Made by a program: the position numbers and the translations under genes. This document shows, one piece after another, positions 9,304 to 21,725 of a stretch of 64,000 bases of DNA (positions are counted from its first letter, which is position 1; every line of letters starts with the position of its first letter). The notes under the pieces were generated by a model. It was not told the DNA's origin. It made no database searches and saw nothing but the letters and a program-made list of their open reading frames with translations. The stretch is from Hygrophila difformis (taxonomy: Eukaryota > Streptophyta > Magnoliopsida > Lamiales > Acanthaceae): the NCBI GenBank assembly GCA_030278955.1, contig JAOANR010000012.1, forward strand, positions 1,081,858 to 1,145,857, in the 5' to 3' direction.

Positions 9304-11590
9304 GAGTCTAGCGCAAGATTTAAAAATGAAGTGTTCCCAACATATGTCATATGATGATGCATATTCTTCAGTTCTGAAGGAAAAAGAAAGTAATGATTGC
9401 TGAGTAAGTTAACACATACAGGATTATGGGGTTTCAAAGCCATTAGTTAAATTTAAAGAAAACATGTACACAATACCCATAATTTAATACATTTATCTAA
9501 CAATAATTTAATTTCATAATTAAATAGACAGAGATTCCATAAAATCACAATATAGCTTCCACGGTAAATAATTGCATAACATAATTTAAAAGCATAATTT
9601 AAATAAGCAAACGAAAGTATTCAAGTCTTTTAAATTTTCCCGTTAATCCCTAGCAGAGTATCAAGATTTTGTTTGTAGTTAAATTTCTCTTGCCGTTTTG
9701 GCACAGTTTCTCAGTTTCAACACCATCGTCCAATCAGGCACGATGTGCAAAGCTAGGAGGGCACCCTGCAGAGCACTCACCCCCTACATAGATTACTCTC
9801 GTCCGTTTAGGCACGAAGCAAAAAGCTAGATGGCACCCTATGGAGCACTCACCCCCTACATAGGTCACTCTCGTCCGTTAAGGCACGAAGCAAAAAGCTA
9901 GAGGGGCACCCGATGGAGCACTCACCCCCTACATAGGTCACTCTCGTCCGTTAAGGCACGAAGCAAAAAGCTAGAGGGGCACCCGATGGAGCACTCACCC
10001 TCTACGTAGAAAGCTCAAACTAGCTATAACGGGATTTCGAAAATGTTTGTTCATGTATTTTATCTCAAAGGAGTTTCCACTCATTTAAGCCTTAAAGGCC
10101 AATTCCTCAAATTTAGTAAGTTTCTCAAAATATACTATTTCGGGACGCCACTCGCTCCGATATCATTTAAAATCCTTTTCAACAAGATTTTTCAAGATTT
10201 GACTCGGTCAACCACCGTTTACTTCAAAATTCATTAAAAATCGAGTTTAAGTTTAAAAATTCTGAAATTTTACCAGTGACTTAGAAACATCGAGATGAAC
10301 AACTTTCGTATTTTAACTTTTTCAATCCGAATTTTACCATTAAAAATAGGACAAATACAACAATTTTCGTCATATCATTAATTTGTCCGAATTTCGTGTA
10401 CAACAGTTCAAGATTTTCAAGATCTACCATAGCAAATCAACTCCAAACTCAACAAAATTTTACAGAGACCTTCTTAAGACATTTGTCTACAACTTTCATG
10501 TTCGGCTAAAGATCTAAATCGGCCTAGAACCCTAGTAAAAACGTTGTCAAGTTCTGACCTAAGTTCTGTCAAGAATTCCGAGATCCACATCCTAGCAGTT
10601 CAGTTTCGGGTGGATTTCATATATCAAATCATCACGAAAAATTCTGAAAATTTACGGAGGTGTTCTGAACGTATAGATCTACAACTCTTATGTTTAGCAC
10701 CAATCCTGAATCGGTCTAGATCTAAGTCAAAAATTAACCTCAAGTTCGGACTAAAAATCTACTGCCGTTTCAAGATCTAAACCAAAGGCAGGTCTGTTCG
10801 TGGTCGTTTTTGGATATCAAAACACAATGAAAAATTATGAAATTTTTACAGTAGATAGATCTATGTCTTAGAAACGTTTTTCGTGTTTTAAGTTTTTCCG
10901 TTTGAAGACGTTTTAAGGTTCGGAAAAATTCGTCAAAACTGTTGCGCCGGTAGAAAACATACGTTGACAGATTTACGAAAGATTTGTTAAACTTTTAGGT
11001 TTGAATGTTTTAGTTACTCCCAAAACCATGTAAGTATTAACTTACAGATTCGTAGTCGTCCGGGAACGTCGATTTCGGAGGCGTGGCTTCCAGTCCACCG
11101 TTTATCCTCTCCGTTCGACGGGTTCTATGTTCTAGATCCGGATCGGGGGTTTAGAATAGGAAAAGATCGAATTAGGATTCGTTTTGAATCAAGAACGGGA
11201 AAAGAATGGACAAGAATAGATCGGATCTTACCCCGATGATCAAAGGCTCCCAATTTTCGTCCAAGTCAGTCCCCTTGTTCGGTTTTGTGCCTCCGACGAC
11301 TTCCGGATCTAGGGTTTTGTGTATAGAGAGTATCGTAGGGTTTTGAAAAATGTTCGGGGCTTCCAAGAGGTGTTATATATAGATAGACATGACCTAGGGA
11401 CGTCCAAGGTCAGCCTAGTCTTGAGCCGCAAGGTGTTCAACCGAAGTCGGAAAATCCGGATTCGGGCGAGTGAATCTCGCAACGGCCAAATCTGTAGGCT
11501 GGCGCGGCCGTGGCGCGCCTTCTAGCCATTGACCGCGCGGATGCCGCCTGGACTTCGGTCCGGGCGGGTCGTGCGATCCGTCGTGCTTTT
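9304..11590 (-). repeat. E 3' LTR, distal part
   Basis: Collinear with 43147-45440 of the E 5' LTR on the same strand. Contains putative acceptor (first intron-side G at 9374), four ~73-bp tandem repeats (9729-10015), ~180-bp degenerate repeats, donor GTAAGT (minus, 11045-11040), a TATATATA box (11374-11381) and a GC island (11500-11585). It stops at the CTTTT target site of D. Confidence 0.9.
9729..10015 (-). repeat. four ~73-bp tandem repeats in E LTR
   Basis: Each unit carries GGCACGAAGC, AAAGCTAG, a GGCACCC block and GAGCACTCACCC (+ strand). The other E LTR has the same four at about 43581-43866. Related single or triple units occur in A (7541 region) and D (40405-40620). Confidence 0.85.
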
Positions 11591-11710
11591 TGTAATACCC
11601 CAGATTTTTATCAACGTCCAAAGGAATAAAATTTATTTCGATTAATGTCGAAATATCTCCGAGAAGAAGAAAATAATTTATCACAATAAATTATTGCTCG
11701 GAAATGAAAC

Positions 11711-13309
11711 TGTAACACCCCGGATTTGATAACCCAGGCCGGGATGTCACCGCCACATCTCTCTAGCAAGACACGGATTCTCCGAACTTGCCAAAGAGAT
11801 GCAAGGCTATAGGTATTGCAAAAAGGTTTAAAAACAAGTCCGGAATCTATTTAAAAATAATATTAAGTATCATCCACACACATAGTAGTAATAATATATC
11901 GCAGCGGAAAAAAAATGAAAAGTGGGCCGACATGGCCAAAACTCGGGATTTACATGCCCGTTGTGCAAGTATCATAAAAGCAATGTTTAAGTTTTTCCAT
12001 CCCCCAATGCATATGCTCATGCATTATCTTCATACTCTGAAAGGAAAAGAGAAAACAACAATTTTATCAGTATATAAAATACTGAGTAAGTCGATCCTAA
12101 CATAGCAATAAAGGGATTTAATTAGATAATTTAAAATTCCACTCCTAACATGCATTCACGAAATTAAAGGAAATAATAATTTTAATTGTGTACTTGAACA
12201 TGCATTTAATCCACAATAACAATTTAGTCATGATATGAAATTTAAAGACATAATTTAAATGCGTAATTTAAAGGCATGCATAAATAAATAAATACTCAAA
12301 AATATTAAATCTTTTATTTTCCCCCGTTACGTAACCATTTCTCAGTGTTTTGTATAGCCGGTGATCCGGCGGCCGCAGCCGTTTCGTAAGTATCTCGTTT
12401 AGCCGGAGATCCGGCGGCCGCAGCCGTATCTGCCATACCCAGTACCACTCCGGAGCCTCGAGAAATCCATACGGACAACCCGAGAGAGTAGGCCATGTTT
12501 CTCCCGTCGATTGGCGTAATATCTCATCAAATTCTCTCGTCCATTATAGGCCCGAAGAGAAAGGCTAGAGGGGCACCCTGCAGAGCACTCACCCTCCACC
12601 AAGTATCTCATGTATCGTTTAGATTTAATGTATCGGGGTTTTTCAAAAGTATAGATGTATCGTATTTCAAATCTTTGATCGTTCGTTTCAAAATTTCAAA
12701 ATCCTTCGATTTAAAAGTATCTTGGCGTCACAGTTTGCGCCTTTTCAATTTAAAAATTCGGTTTAAGTCCGAAAAATCGGAAAACTTCACAGTTTATGTA
12801 AAACACCCTAACGAACAACTTTCGTGTTTTAACTTTTTCGAAATAAGTTGAGGAAACATGTCAAAAATCGATTTTATTATGCAAACAGAAATCTGTCCGG
12901 ACTCAGGTTTGACACAGTTCGGAAAATTGGCTTTTTGACATATCAAATGGACTCCAAAAATTCTGAAATTTTAACCACATATACTAGACATGATTATCTA
13001 CAACTTTATTTAGATTGTAAAGATCAAATCGGACTAAAAAATATAGAAACAAACTCACTAAGTTCGAACATGTTCATAGGCAGATTTCAACACGTTTTGT
13101 CAAAACAGTTTCTTTTCTATGCGATTTAAAATAGCAAACGTTAACGAAAATGTCTGAAATTTTTACACAACCTAGATTTATGTGTTAGGATTAAAAGTCT
13201 AGTTTTGAGTTTCTCGGATTGAATCCCCGAAATATGAGTTTTAGGCCGATTACAGAAACTGCGCACGTTGGGGTTTTTAATTTCGATTTTTACGTTTCGT
13301 TACATTACG
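11711..13309 (-). repeat. A2 3' LTR, distal part
   Basis: Matches 36037-37653 of the A2 5' LTR. Interrupted at TTACG by element B; continues at 20847-21725, where it ends GAGTATTACA next to the polypurine tract. Acceptor (minus) at 12037, donor at 21075. Confidence 0.93.
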
Positions 13310-15957
13310 TGTAACACCCCGGTTTTTGGTCACCCAGGTCGGGGTGTCACCGCCACACCTCTCTAGCAAGACACGGTTTCTCCGAGCTCACTAAAGAGAT
13401 GCAAGGCTATGGTTTTTCAGAATTTAAAATATTCAAACAGCCCATTCATATATAGTTTAAAAATAATACATCGAAGTTGCAGCGGAAAATAATATTTACA
13501 TATATAACGCAGCGGAATTTAAAAATACGGCCCACATGGCCAAACCACGGGTTAAACAGGCCCGTTCATGCAAGATCTAGTCTAATAAAAAGATTCAAAA
13601 TAATATATCATCCCAAGCTTCCCGTGTATGCATATGACGATGCATAATTCTCAACTCTGGAAGAAAAAGAAATAAAAATGGTTTGGTCAGCACTACGTGC
13701 TGAGTAAGTTAACACGTACAAGGTTATGAGGTTTCAAAGCCTTTATTTAATGAAAACATGTACATAATTTAAACAATTCATGTAATCGCATAATTTAGAA
13801 GACATGGATTCATAAGATCATCAATATAGCTTGCAACGTAACTAAATAAGTTGCCATAAATTTAAAAACACAAATTTACAAGGATTTAATTGGATTCCCT
13901 TATCGATGTCTCGTTTCGTTTCTTTTACAGATCACCACCGCTAGGGCTCTTATGTCCGCCAGCCTTACGCCTGGGCTCTTATGTCCACAGGTATCATGGT
14001 CAATACAGATCTTTTAGTTAGAGTTAATCCGTCCGCTAGCCATACGATCAGTGTTTCGCTAGGGCTCTTACGTCAACCTAGACATACACTTGGGCTCTTA
14101 TGTCCCAAGCCGCAGAGAACATTGACAGTATCTAGCTTAGTCATAACCCACAATATTTTAATCTTCTTGTTTCGTGTATCGTATTTCAAGTATTTCTATC
14201 CGTTTCAACCTCAAAGGTTAATTTCACCGTTTCCACAAGATTTCAAGTTTTGACTCGGTCAACCACAGTTTACTCTAAAAATTCGTTAAAAATCAGATTT
14301 AATTTCAAAAATTCCGAAATTACACGACTGATTCCAAAACGTCGAGATCTACAACTTTAGTGTTTTAACTTTTTCAACTCGAGATACCTAAATAGGTCAA
14401 AAACACCAATTTTCACAGAAGTATAAATCTGTCCGAATTTAATGTATCACAGTTTAAAGATTTCGAATTCTACCATAGCAATTCAACTCCAAATTTAATG
14501 AAATTTTACAGAGATCATCTTAAGACATTTATCTACAACTTTCATGTTCGGCTAAAGATCTAATTCGGCCTAGAACTCTAGTCAAAAACGTCAACAAGTT
14601 CGAATCTATGTTGTGTCCGGTTTTCAAGATCCGATTTTAACCAGTTCGGTTTGGGTGGAATTTCTTATATCAAATCATCACGAAAATTTCTGAAATTTTA
14701 CGGAAGTGTTCATAACGTATAGATCTACAACTCTTATGTTCAACGCCAAGCCTAGATCGGTCTAGATCTAAGGTAGAAATCACCAACAAGTTCGAATAAA
14801 GAATCTATCATCGTTTCAAGATCTAAATATAAAGCAGGCTCGTTTCCGATCAGTTTCGGATATCAAAACACGATGAAAAATTATGAAATTTTTACAGGAG
14901 CTAGATCAGTGTCTTAGGGATGTTTTTCGTGTTTTAAGTTTCCTCGTTTGAATGCTTTAAGGGGTTCGAATAAATTCAACAAAAACGCTGCGCCGGTGTG
15001 GACAGATTTTAGATAGAGTTCAATTAGATCTATATGTTCGAATCTTTAAACAACCCAAAACCAAAGTAAGCGTTAACTTACAGATTGTTGAGCGTCCGGG
15101 ATCTTCGATTCGGAGGCGTGGCTTCCCGTCCTCCGTTTATCCTCTCCGTTTGTCGGGTTCTTCGCTCTCGATTCGGATCGGAGGTTTAGAATAGAAAAAG
15201 ATCGAATTTAGGATTCGTTTTCGAATCACATATGAAAAAGAATGGATCAAGGCTTACCACAGCGACGGGGGTCTCCAAATTTCGTCTAAGTCAGTTCCTC
15301 CTCTCGGTGTTGTGCCTCCGACGACTCCGGGATTAGGGTTTCGACGTATAGAAAGATTTCGTAGGGTTTCAAATGTATTCGGAGCTCTTAGGAGGTCTTA
15401 TTTATAGATATCTAAGACCTAGGGCGTCCAAAATCTGACCCCAAGGGTCTTGGGTCGAGAGACGTTCAACCGAAAGTCGAAAAATCCGCGTTCGGGCGAG
15501 AGATTCACGCAACGGGCGAATCTGTCAAGTGGCGCGGTCGTGGCGCGGTCTTCCCTCTTCACCGCGCGGCCACCGCGCGACTCTCGCCTGGACTTCGGTC
15601 CGGGCGGGTCGTGCGATCCGTCGTGCTTTTCCGCCTCTCTTTCGGGTTTCTATCCCTCTATGCTCCCGAATTCCGATTCCCGGGGTATATTCGGGCTCCG
15701 ATTTCCTATCCTAATTTTATTCGGACCTAAATTTATGTTTGGACTCGAGTTATTGAGTCCATCGATGTCGGGTCCCCGTGTAACCATTTATTTGATTAAA
15801 TTGTCTTTGGCTTCCCGGGTTCTCGGAATTTTGATTCCTTTTAAATTTAAATTCCATTTCTCATCTTTTATGATTCTTTATCCATTTATCATATTTATTA
15901 TATTTATTTATTTATTTTATTTATTTATTTTATGTTGCAAAATTCTCGGGTATTACA
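13310..15957 (-). repeat. B 3' LTR
   Basis: Starts (minus) TGTAATACCCGAG at 15957. Contains a GC island (15530-15610), TATAAATA (15406-15399), donor GTAAGT (15081-15076), ~180-bp repeats, hairpin repeats with GGCTCTTATGTCC loops (13947-14115), acceptor at 13657, and the terminal block ending at 13310. Confidence 0.94.
15399..15406 (-). promoter_or_regulatory. TATA box of B LTR promoter (3' copy; 5' copy at 20283-20290)
   Basis: TATAAATA on the minus strand, downstream of a GC island and about 320 nt upstream of the conserved GTAAGT donor. The 5' LTR copy would drive gag RNA. E has TATATATA at the matching place (11374-11381 and 45224-45231). Confidence 0.55.
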
Positions 15958-16244
15958 GTCTACCCTCCTTAAGAATCAACTTCGTCCTCGAAGTTGTGTT
16001 TCGACTTTTCTCGTGCTAAAGTCTTTTTGTTTGTTTTATTATTTTGTGACTGAACTTAGAATTAAAACTTCTAAGCTGCCTACGTACCCGGTGAAGGGAT
16101 CAAGCCATAACGTAGTTCAAAACAAGTTGAATTTGCTTATTTATGATTTGGGGATACATGATATCGAGTCGAACTCCAAAAATAAATTGTTACGGGGTAT
16201 CACATCCCCTCCCCCTTAGGACTTCAGTTATGTCCCCATAACTG
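15958..16244 (-). promoter_or_regulatory. B 3' end: two hairpin-polypurine modules and conserved stem-loop
   Basis: Next to the LTR is the polypurine tract (minus, CTTAAGGAGGGTAGAC, 15958-15973) preceded by hairpin CAACTTCG-AGGA-CGAAGTTG (15977-15996). Module 1 is hairpin CAGTTATG-GGGA-CATAACTG (16225-16244), one base after the gag stop, followed by a ghost tract (CCTAAGGGGGAGGGG). The CTACGT stem-loop lies between (16080-16115). Confidence 0.7.
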
Positions 16245-16245
16245 C

Positions 16246-17364
16246 CTATTCATTATTCTCAAGAGGGTTCGGGTTTTGGTCTTGTTCCTCGTCACTCTCC
16301 CCTTGCTGAAGGTTCACCAAATCTACTCTCTTTTCGATCGCCTCCTCTGGCGTTCGACATCCACTAGCCTTGTGACCAAGCTTGCCGCACCTACGGCAGG
16401 TTCCAGGCTTCGGGCATTGGCGCACCAGATGTGCATGGTTGCATCTTGGGCAACGTGGTATAAACGCACCACGGTTGTCATCTCCCCCGTTGTTGAGACC
16501 TTTATTTCCTTTCCTTCGGGATCCATTGTCTTTCCTAGAGTTGTTATTGTTGTCCTTCCGATCCTTTTTCTCAAGTCCTTTCGAGTCCTTGCTCGACTCA
16601 CCATGTTCCTTACGCTTCAATTGCTGGATTCGAGCAATTGATACGGCGCGATCATATATCGTCTGCAGGTTCGTGAATTGTCCTACTGCAAGTATCTCTC
16701 GGATACTAAGGTTCAGACCCATCTCGAATTTCTGAGCCTTGTCAGAGTCGGTTGGTACTATCCTCGCAGCGAATCGTACTAGCTCCTTGAATTTGCTGTA
16801 GTACTCTTGCACTGTTTGCGCACCTTGCTTTAGGTTGATGAATTCCTCGTACTTCGCAGTCTTGGTGCTCAGTGGGTAGAATCTTTCCCTCAAAGCTTCC
16901 TTAAGTTCCTCCCAGGTGTAAGCTTCTTCGTCTTCCACTGAATTCGCTTGGAGATTTTGCCACCACTCATCGGCTTCGCCTCCTAGGTAGTAGGTCACTA
17001 CGTGTATCTTCTCCTCATCAGGGCACTTGATAGCATTCAAGAGCTTGTCAAAGGTACGGATCCATCCTTCCAACTTGGCTGGATCCTGTTGGCCGTCATA
17101 ATGGGGTGGGTGGTAAGGGTTTACTAATGCCAAGTAGTTGACTTGGGCTACTGGCGGAGGTATTGTTTGTGTCCTATGCACCTCGGCATTTCCCAATGCT
17201 ACAAGGAGTTCCTCTACAGATTTTAAACGTGCTTCCATATTATTGGGCGCTTGAGGCACTTGCTCTCCTAGGTTCTGAGGACTTCCACCGTTGTTGGGCG
17301 TGTTGGAAATGTTAGCGTCAGTGCCGTTTGGACTCACCTTCCTTGGTTTCCTCCTAGGCGCCAT
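16246..17364 (-). CDS. gag: retrotransposon Gag (B), intact
   Basis: 372 aa from ATG at 17364 to TAG at 16248-16246. Capsid-like retrotransposon gag region at about residues 75-250 (WIRTFDKLLNAI, GEADEWW, RFYPLSTKTAKYEEF, QEYYSKFKELV). A basic Asn/Lys linker (255-300) is followed by two zinc knuckles: a shortened CX2CX3HX4C (residues 305-317) and a canonical CX2CX4HX4C (323-336). Acidic tail. It forms virus-like particles and binds element RNA through the knuckles. It ends without protease. No frameshift or stop, so it may still be made. The stop is adjacent to the post-gag hairpin, suggesting that deletion of pol fused gag to the pol 3' end. Confidence 0.93.
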   Translation of the reverse strand: MAPRRKPRKVSPNGTDANISNTPNNGGSPQNLGEQVPQAPNNMEARLKSVEELLVALGNAEVHRTQTIPPPVAQVNYLALVNPYHPPHYDGQQDPAKLEGWIRTFDKLLNAIKCPDEEKIHVVTYYLGGEADEWWQNLQANSVEDEEAYTWEELKEALRERFYPLSTKTAKYEEFINLKQGAQTVQEYYSKFKELVRFAARIVPTDSDKAQKFEMGLNLSIREILAVGQFTNLQTIYDRAVSIARIQQLKRKEHGESSKDSKGLEKKDRKDNNNNSRKDNGSRRKGNKGLNNGGDDNRGAFIPRCPRCNHAHLVRQCPKPGTCRRCGKLGHKASGCRTPEEAIEKRVDLVNLQQGESDEEQDQNPNPLENNE

Positions 17365-18001
17365 TTTCTGTTACACGTGTATAGATTAGCTTATCTTGGT
17401 TTAGGTAGATCGCTCGAATGAGACGTTTCGTAAATTTCTAATCTCAAATTTTCGGGTCTGTTGTTTGGAAATCCAAACAAGATTTTTGGAATAAAGAGTG
17501 TTTTAATAAAACTTGATTTTCTCATTGTTCCCCATGAGGAAGTTTTCTAATTTGTACAAGGGTAGGAATGGCTAAGGTCGAGGATTGTTATGATTAGGCG
17601 AACGCATAGATGAACGCGATCTGGAACTAAGGCAAGATCAGTCTCTAGTTAGCTTCCTTAATTTGATGTCAAGCGTCTAAGTTATCTAGTGAAAGCAAAA
17701 GATCTAAGTTAATATTCGCCAAGATTCTAGGTTCAACTTCGCCAAGATTCTAAGTTCAAATTCGCAAAGATTCTAAGTTCTCTACATAAAAGAGATGCAA
17801 TGTGCAAATGCAATGATGATTTCCCCCCAAAAATATTTTATGCACTATATATATATTTTTCCCATGGGTTTTAAAATAAAAATTTCTCCATGGATATAAT
17901 ACTTTAAAATTTAAAATAATAGCCAAAATATTAATAATAGTTTAAAAATAATAATGGTTTAAAAATAATAGTTTAAAAGTAGCCGGGCTCTGATACCAAC
18001 T
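17365..18001 (-). other. B leader and primer-binding site, with 23-bp repeats
   Basis: The primer site (minus TGGTATCAGAGCCCGG) is 17998-17983. The leader has three imperfect copies of a unit centred on TTCGCCAAGATTCTAAGTTC (17714-17780); E has four (42568-42656). Otherwise AT-rich and non-coding. Confidence 0.8.
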
Positions 18002-20841
18002 TGTAACACCCCGGTTTTTGGTCACCCAGGTCGGGGTGTCACCGCCACACCTCTCTAGCAAGACACGGTTTCTCCGAGCTCACTAAAGAGATGCAAGGCT
18101 ATGGTTTTTCAGAATTTAAAATATTCAAACAGCCCATTCATATATAGTTTAAAAATAATACATCGAAGTTGCAGCGGAAAATAATATTTACATATATAAC
18201 GCAGCGGAATTTAAAAATACGGCCCACATGGCCAAACCACGGGTTAAACAGGCCCGTTCATGCAAGATCTAGTCTAATAAAAAGATTCAAAATAATATAT
18301 CATCCCAAGCTTCCCGTGTATGCATATGACGATGCATAATTCTCAACTCTGGAAGAAAAAGAAATAAAAATGGTTTGGTCAGCACTACGTGCTGAGTAAG
18401 TTAACACGTACTCCCTCCGTCCCACTCCAAGTGTCTTATTACTGTTGGGCACGGGAATTAAGGTAGAGTTGGTTTGTGAGTATATGGTGGGGTCCACATA
18501 GTTGTTGGAGGGGAAAATTATTTCTATTTATAGAAAGAAGACATTTGTAATGGGACATCCAAAAATAGTAAGTAGGACATTTGGAATGGGACGGAGGGAG
18601 TACAAGGTTATGAGGTTTCAAAGCCTTTATTTAATGAAAACATGTACATAATTTAAACAATTCATGTAATCGCATAAATTAGAAGACATGGATTCATAAG
18701 ATCATCAATATAGCTTGCAACGTAACTAAATAAGTTGCCATAAATTTAAAAACACAAATTTACAAGAATTTAATTGGATTCCCTTATCGATGTCTCGTTT
18801 CGTTTCTTTTACAGATCACCACCGCTAGGGCTCTTATGTCCGCCAGCCTTACGCCTGGGCTCTTATGTCCACAGGTATCATGGTCAATACAGATCTTTTA
18901 GTTAGAGTTAATCCGTCCGCTAGCCATACGATCAGTGTTTCGCTAGGGCTCTTACGTCAACCTAGACATACACTTGGGCTCTTATGTCCCAAGCCGCAGA
19001 GAACATTGACAGTATCTAGCTTAGTCATAACCCGCAATATTTTAATCTTCTTGTTTCGTGTATCGTATTTCAAGTATTTCTATCCGTTTCAACCTCAAAG
19101 GTTAATTTCACCGTTTCCACAAGATTTCAAGTTTTGACTCGGTCAACCACAGTTTACTCTAAAAATTCGTTAAAAATCAGATTTAATTTCAAAAATTCCG
19201 AAATTACACGACTGACTCCAAAACGTCGAGATCTACAACTTTAGTGTTTTAACTTTTTCAACCCGAGATACCTAAATAGGTCAAAAACACCAATTTTCAC
19301 AGAAGTATAAATCTGTCCGAATTTAATGTATCACAGTTTAAAGATTTCGAATTCTACCATAGCAATTCAACTCCAAATTTAATGAAATTTTACAGAGATC
19401 ATCTTAAGACATTTATCTACAACTTTCATGTTCGGCTAAAGATCTAATTCGGCCTAGAACTCTAGTCAAAAACGTCAACAAGTTCGAATCTATGTTCTGT
19501 CCGGTTTTCAAGATCCGATTTTAACCAGTTCGGTTTGGGTGGAATTTATTATATCAAATCATCACGAAAATTTCTGAAATTTTACGGAGGTGTTCAAAAC
19601 GTATAGATCTACAACTCTTATGTTCAACGCCAAGCCTAGATCGGTCTAGATCTAAGGTAGAAATCACCAACAAGTTCGAATAAAGAATCTATCATCGTTT
19701 CAAGATCTAAATATAAAGCAGGCTCGTTTCCGATCAGTTTCGGATATCAAAACACGATGAAAAATTATGAAATTTTTACAGGAGCTAGATCAGTGTCTTA
19801 GGGATGTTTTTTGTGTTTTAAGTTTCCTCGTTTGAATGCTTTAAGGGGTTCGAATAAATTCAACAAAAACGCTGCGCCGGTGTGGACAGATTTTAGATAG
19901 AGTTCAATTAGATCTATATGTTCGAATCTTTTAACAACCCAAAACCAAAGTAAGCGTTAACTTACAGATTGTTGAGCGTCCGGGATCTTCGATTCGGAGG
20001 CGTGGCTTCCCGTCCTCCGTTTATCCTCTCCGTTTGTCGGGTTCTTCGCTCTCGATTCGGATCGGAGGTTTAGAATAGAAAAAGATCGAATTTAGGATTC
20101 GTTTTCGAATCACATATGAAAAAGAATGGATCAAGGCTTACCACAGCGACGGGGGTCTCCAAATTTCGTCTAAGTCAGTTCCTCCTCTCGGTGTTGTGCC
20201 TCCGACGACTCCGGGATTAGGGTTTCGACGTATAGAAAGATTTCGTAGGGTTTCAAATGTATTCAGAGCTCTTAGGAGGTCTTATTTATAGATATCTAAG
20301 ACCTAGGGCGTCCAAAATCTGACCCCAAGGGTCTTGGGTCGAGAGACGTTCAACCGAAAGTCGAAAAATCCGCGTTCGGGCGAGAGATTCACGCAACGGG
20401 CGAATCTGTCAAGTGGCGCGGTCGTGGCGCGGTCTTCCCTCTTCACCGCGCGGCCACCGCGCGACTCTCGCCTGGACTTCGGTCCGGGCGGGTCGTGCGA
20501 TCCGTCGTGCTTTTCCACCTCTCTTTCGGGTTTCTATCCCTCTATGCTCCCGAATTCCGATTCCCGGGGTATATTCGGGCTCCGATTTCCTATCCTAATT
20601 TTATTCGGACCTAAATTTATGTTTGGACTCGAGTTATTGAGTCCATCGATGTCGGGTCCCCGTGTAACCATTTATTTGATTAAATTGTCTTTGGCTTCCC
20701 GGGTTCTCGGAATTTTGATTCCTTTTAAATTTAAATTCCATTTCTCATCTTTTATGATTCTTTATCCATTTATCATGTTTATTATATTTATTTATTTATT
20801 TTATTTATTTATTTTATGTTGCAAAATTCTCGGGTATTACA
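18002..20841 (-). repeat. B 5' LTR
   Basis: Nearly identical to 13310-15957 apart from the MITE at 18411-18600. Donor at 19965, acceptor at 18349 (minus), TATA 20283-20290, hairpin repeats about 18830-18995. Confidence 0.94.
18411..18600. mobile_element. Stowaway-type MITE
   Basis: 190 bp with ~25-bp terminal inverted repeats beginning CTCCCTCCGTCCCA at both ends, flanked by TA duplications (18409-18410, 18601-18602). This is the Tc1/mariner-derived Stowaway signature. Absent from the B 3' LTR, so it inserted after B did. It lies about 60 nt before the putative acceptor of the LTR intron. Confidence 0.95.
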
Positions 20842-20846
20842 TTACG

Positions 20847-21725
20847 CCTATACCGGACGCCCCTAAATCACCCGTATTGATATGGAAGGCTCAACTTACA
20901 GTGATAGGGAGTTTTGGTCGTCCTAAGGTCGCTGGCTCGTCTAAATTGCTACGAACAGATCTCCTCAACGTCAAGCATCCGACTTTGGCCACGATTTCAA
21001 ATCGGACGAAGAAATCCAATGTTAGATCGAGTTTTCGGGTTCAGAAACTTAAATGGAAATCTATGAACGACTTACCACAGATTAGAACACTAGGGACCTT
21101 GTATTCCACGCCTCCTCCGTCGGTTTTCGTCGTCGGGAAGTGATCGGAAAGTCGTCGGGAAGTCGTCGGAAAGTGTTTCGGCTTGGGAGAGTTTGAGAGT
21201 CAATTGGGAGGGTTTTGGAGGCTGCAAAATGGGGTGGAGACAACCCTCCCACGACCTAATACTCCTTCCCCCGCTCAAAATCCACTTTCCAAAGTCGGGG
21301 GGTCGAATTATGGTAAGAAATCGCCGAAAACGCGCAAGTTGCCAAAACCTGTAGAGCCACGCGGGGTTGGCGCGCCTTTTGGCCAAACCCCGCCCGGCCA
21401 GCGCGCGGTCCCCGCCTGGACTGCGGTCCGGGCGGGTCCGTGCGATCCGATCCGTCGGGTCTTTTTCTCCTCTCTTTCGGACTTCTATCCTTCCACGTTT
21501 TCGCGCTCGATTCTCCGGGTCATTTTCGGATTATGCTTCTCATCATAAATTTATTCCGACTTAATTCGATTTCACGTCTGAAATCTTAGGTTTAGGTCCG
21601 TCGGGTTCTAAGTCGTCGTCTTTTGATTTCCGAGCATTTCCGAGTTTATGGGTTCTCGGAAACAAAACTTTCTTTCCTATTGGATTAATTCCTATTTTTA
21701 TATTCTAAAATTTACGAGTATTACA
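20847..21725 (-). repeat. A2 3' LTR, proximal part (U3)
   Basis: Continuation of 11711-13309. Holds an intact second donor-like GTAAGT (minus, near 20898-20903), donor GTAAGT at 21075, a GC island at 21360-21450 and the LTR start. ORFs here (e.g. 21183-21548) recur in every A LTR and are not considered genes. Confidence 0.92.

Larger units (their letters stand above)
13310..20841 (-). mobile_element. B: gag-only (TR-GAG type) gypsy element
   Basis: 3' LTR 13310-15957 (2648 bp), internal 15958-18001, 5' LTR 18002-20841 (2840 bp including a 190-bp MITE plus TA). TSD TTACG at 13305-13309 and 20842-20846. The LTRs differ at roughly 15 positions by eye, so the insertion is fairly recent. The single ORF is gag; pol is missing, so it must be moved by a related autonomous element. 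Confidence 0.95.

Noticed and set aside
8802..9311. 169-aa Pro/Ser/His-rich ORF as a confident gene
   Set aside because: No domain recognised, competing frames, and it runs into the E LTR; kept only as a gene-like segment.
15450..16019. 189-aa ORF across the B 3' LTR start
   Set aside because: Runs on the strand opposite to the element through U3 and the polypurine tract; low-complexity hydrophobic frame from AT-rich repeats.
20334..21143. 269-aa ORF
   Set aside because: It crosses the junction of the B LTR into the A2 LTR, so it is created by the insertion.
21183..21548. 121-aa ORF over the A2 U3 GC island (also at 6125-6490 minus and 37988-38353)
   Set aside because: Other frames are equally open, composition follows the GC-rich U3, and no conserved protein feature is seen.
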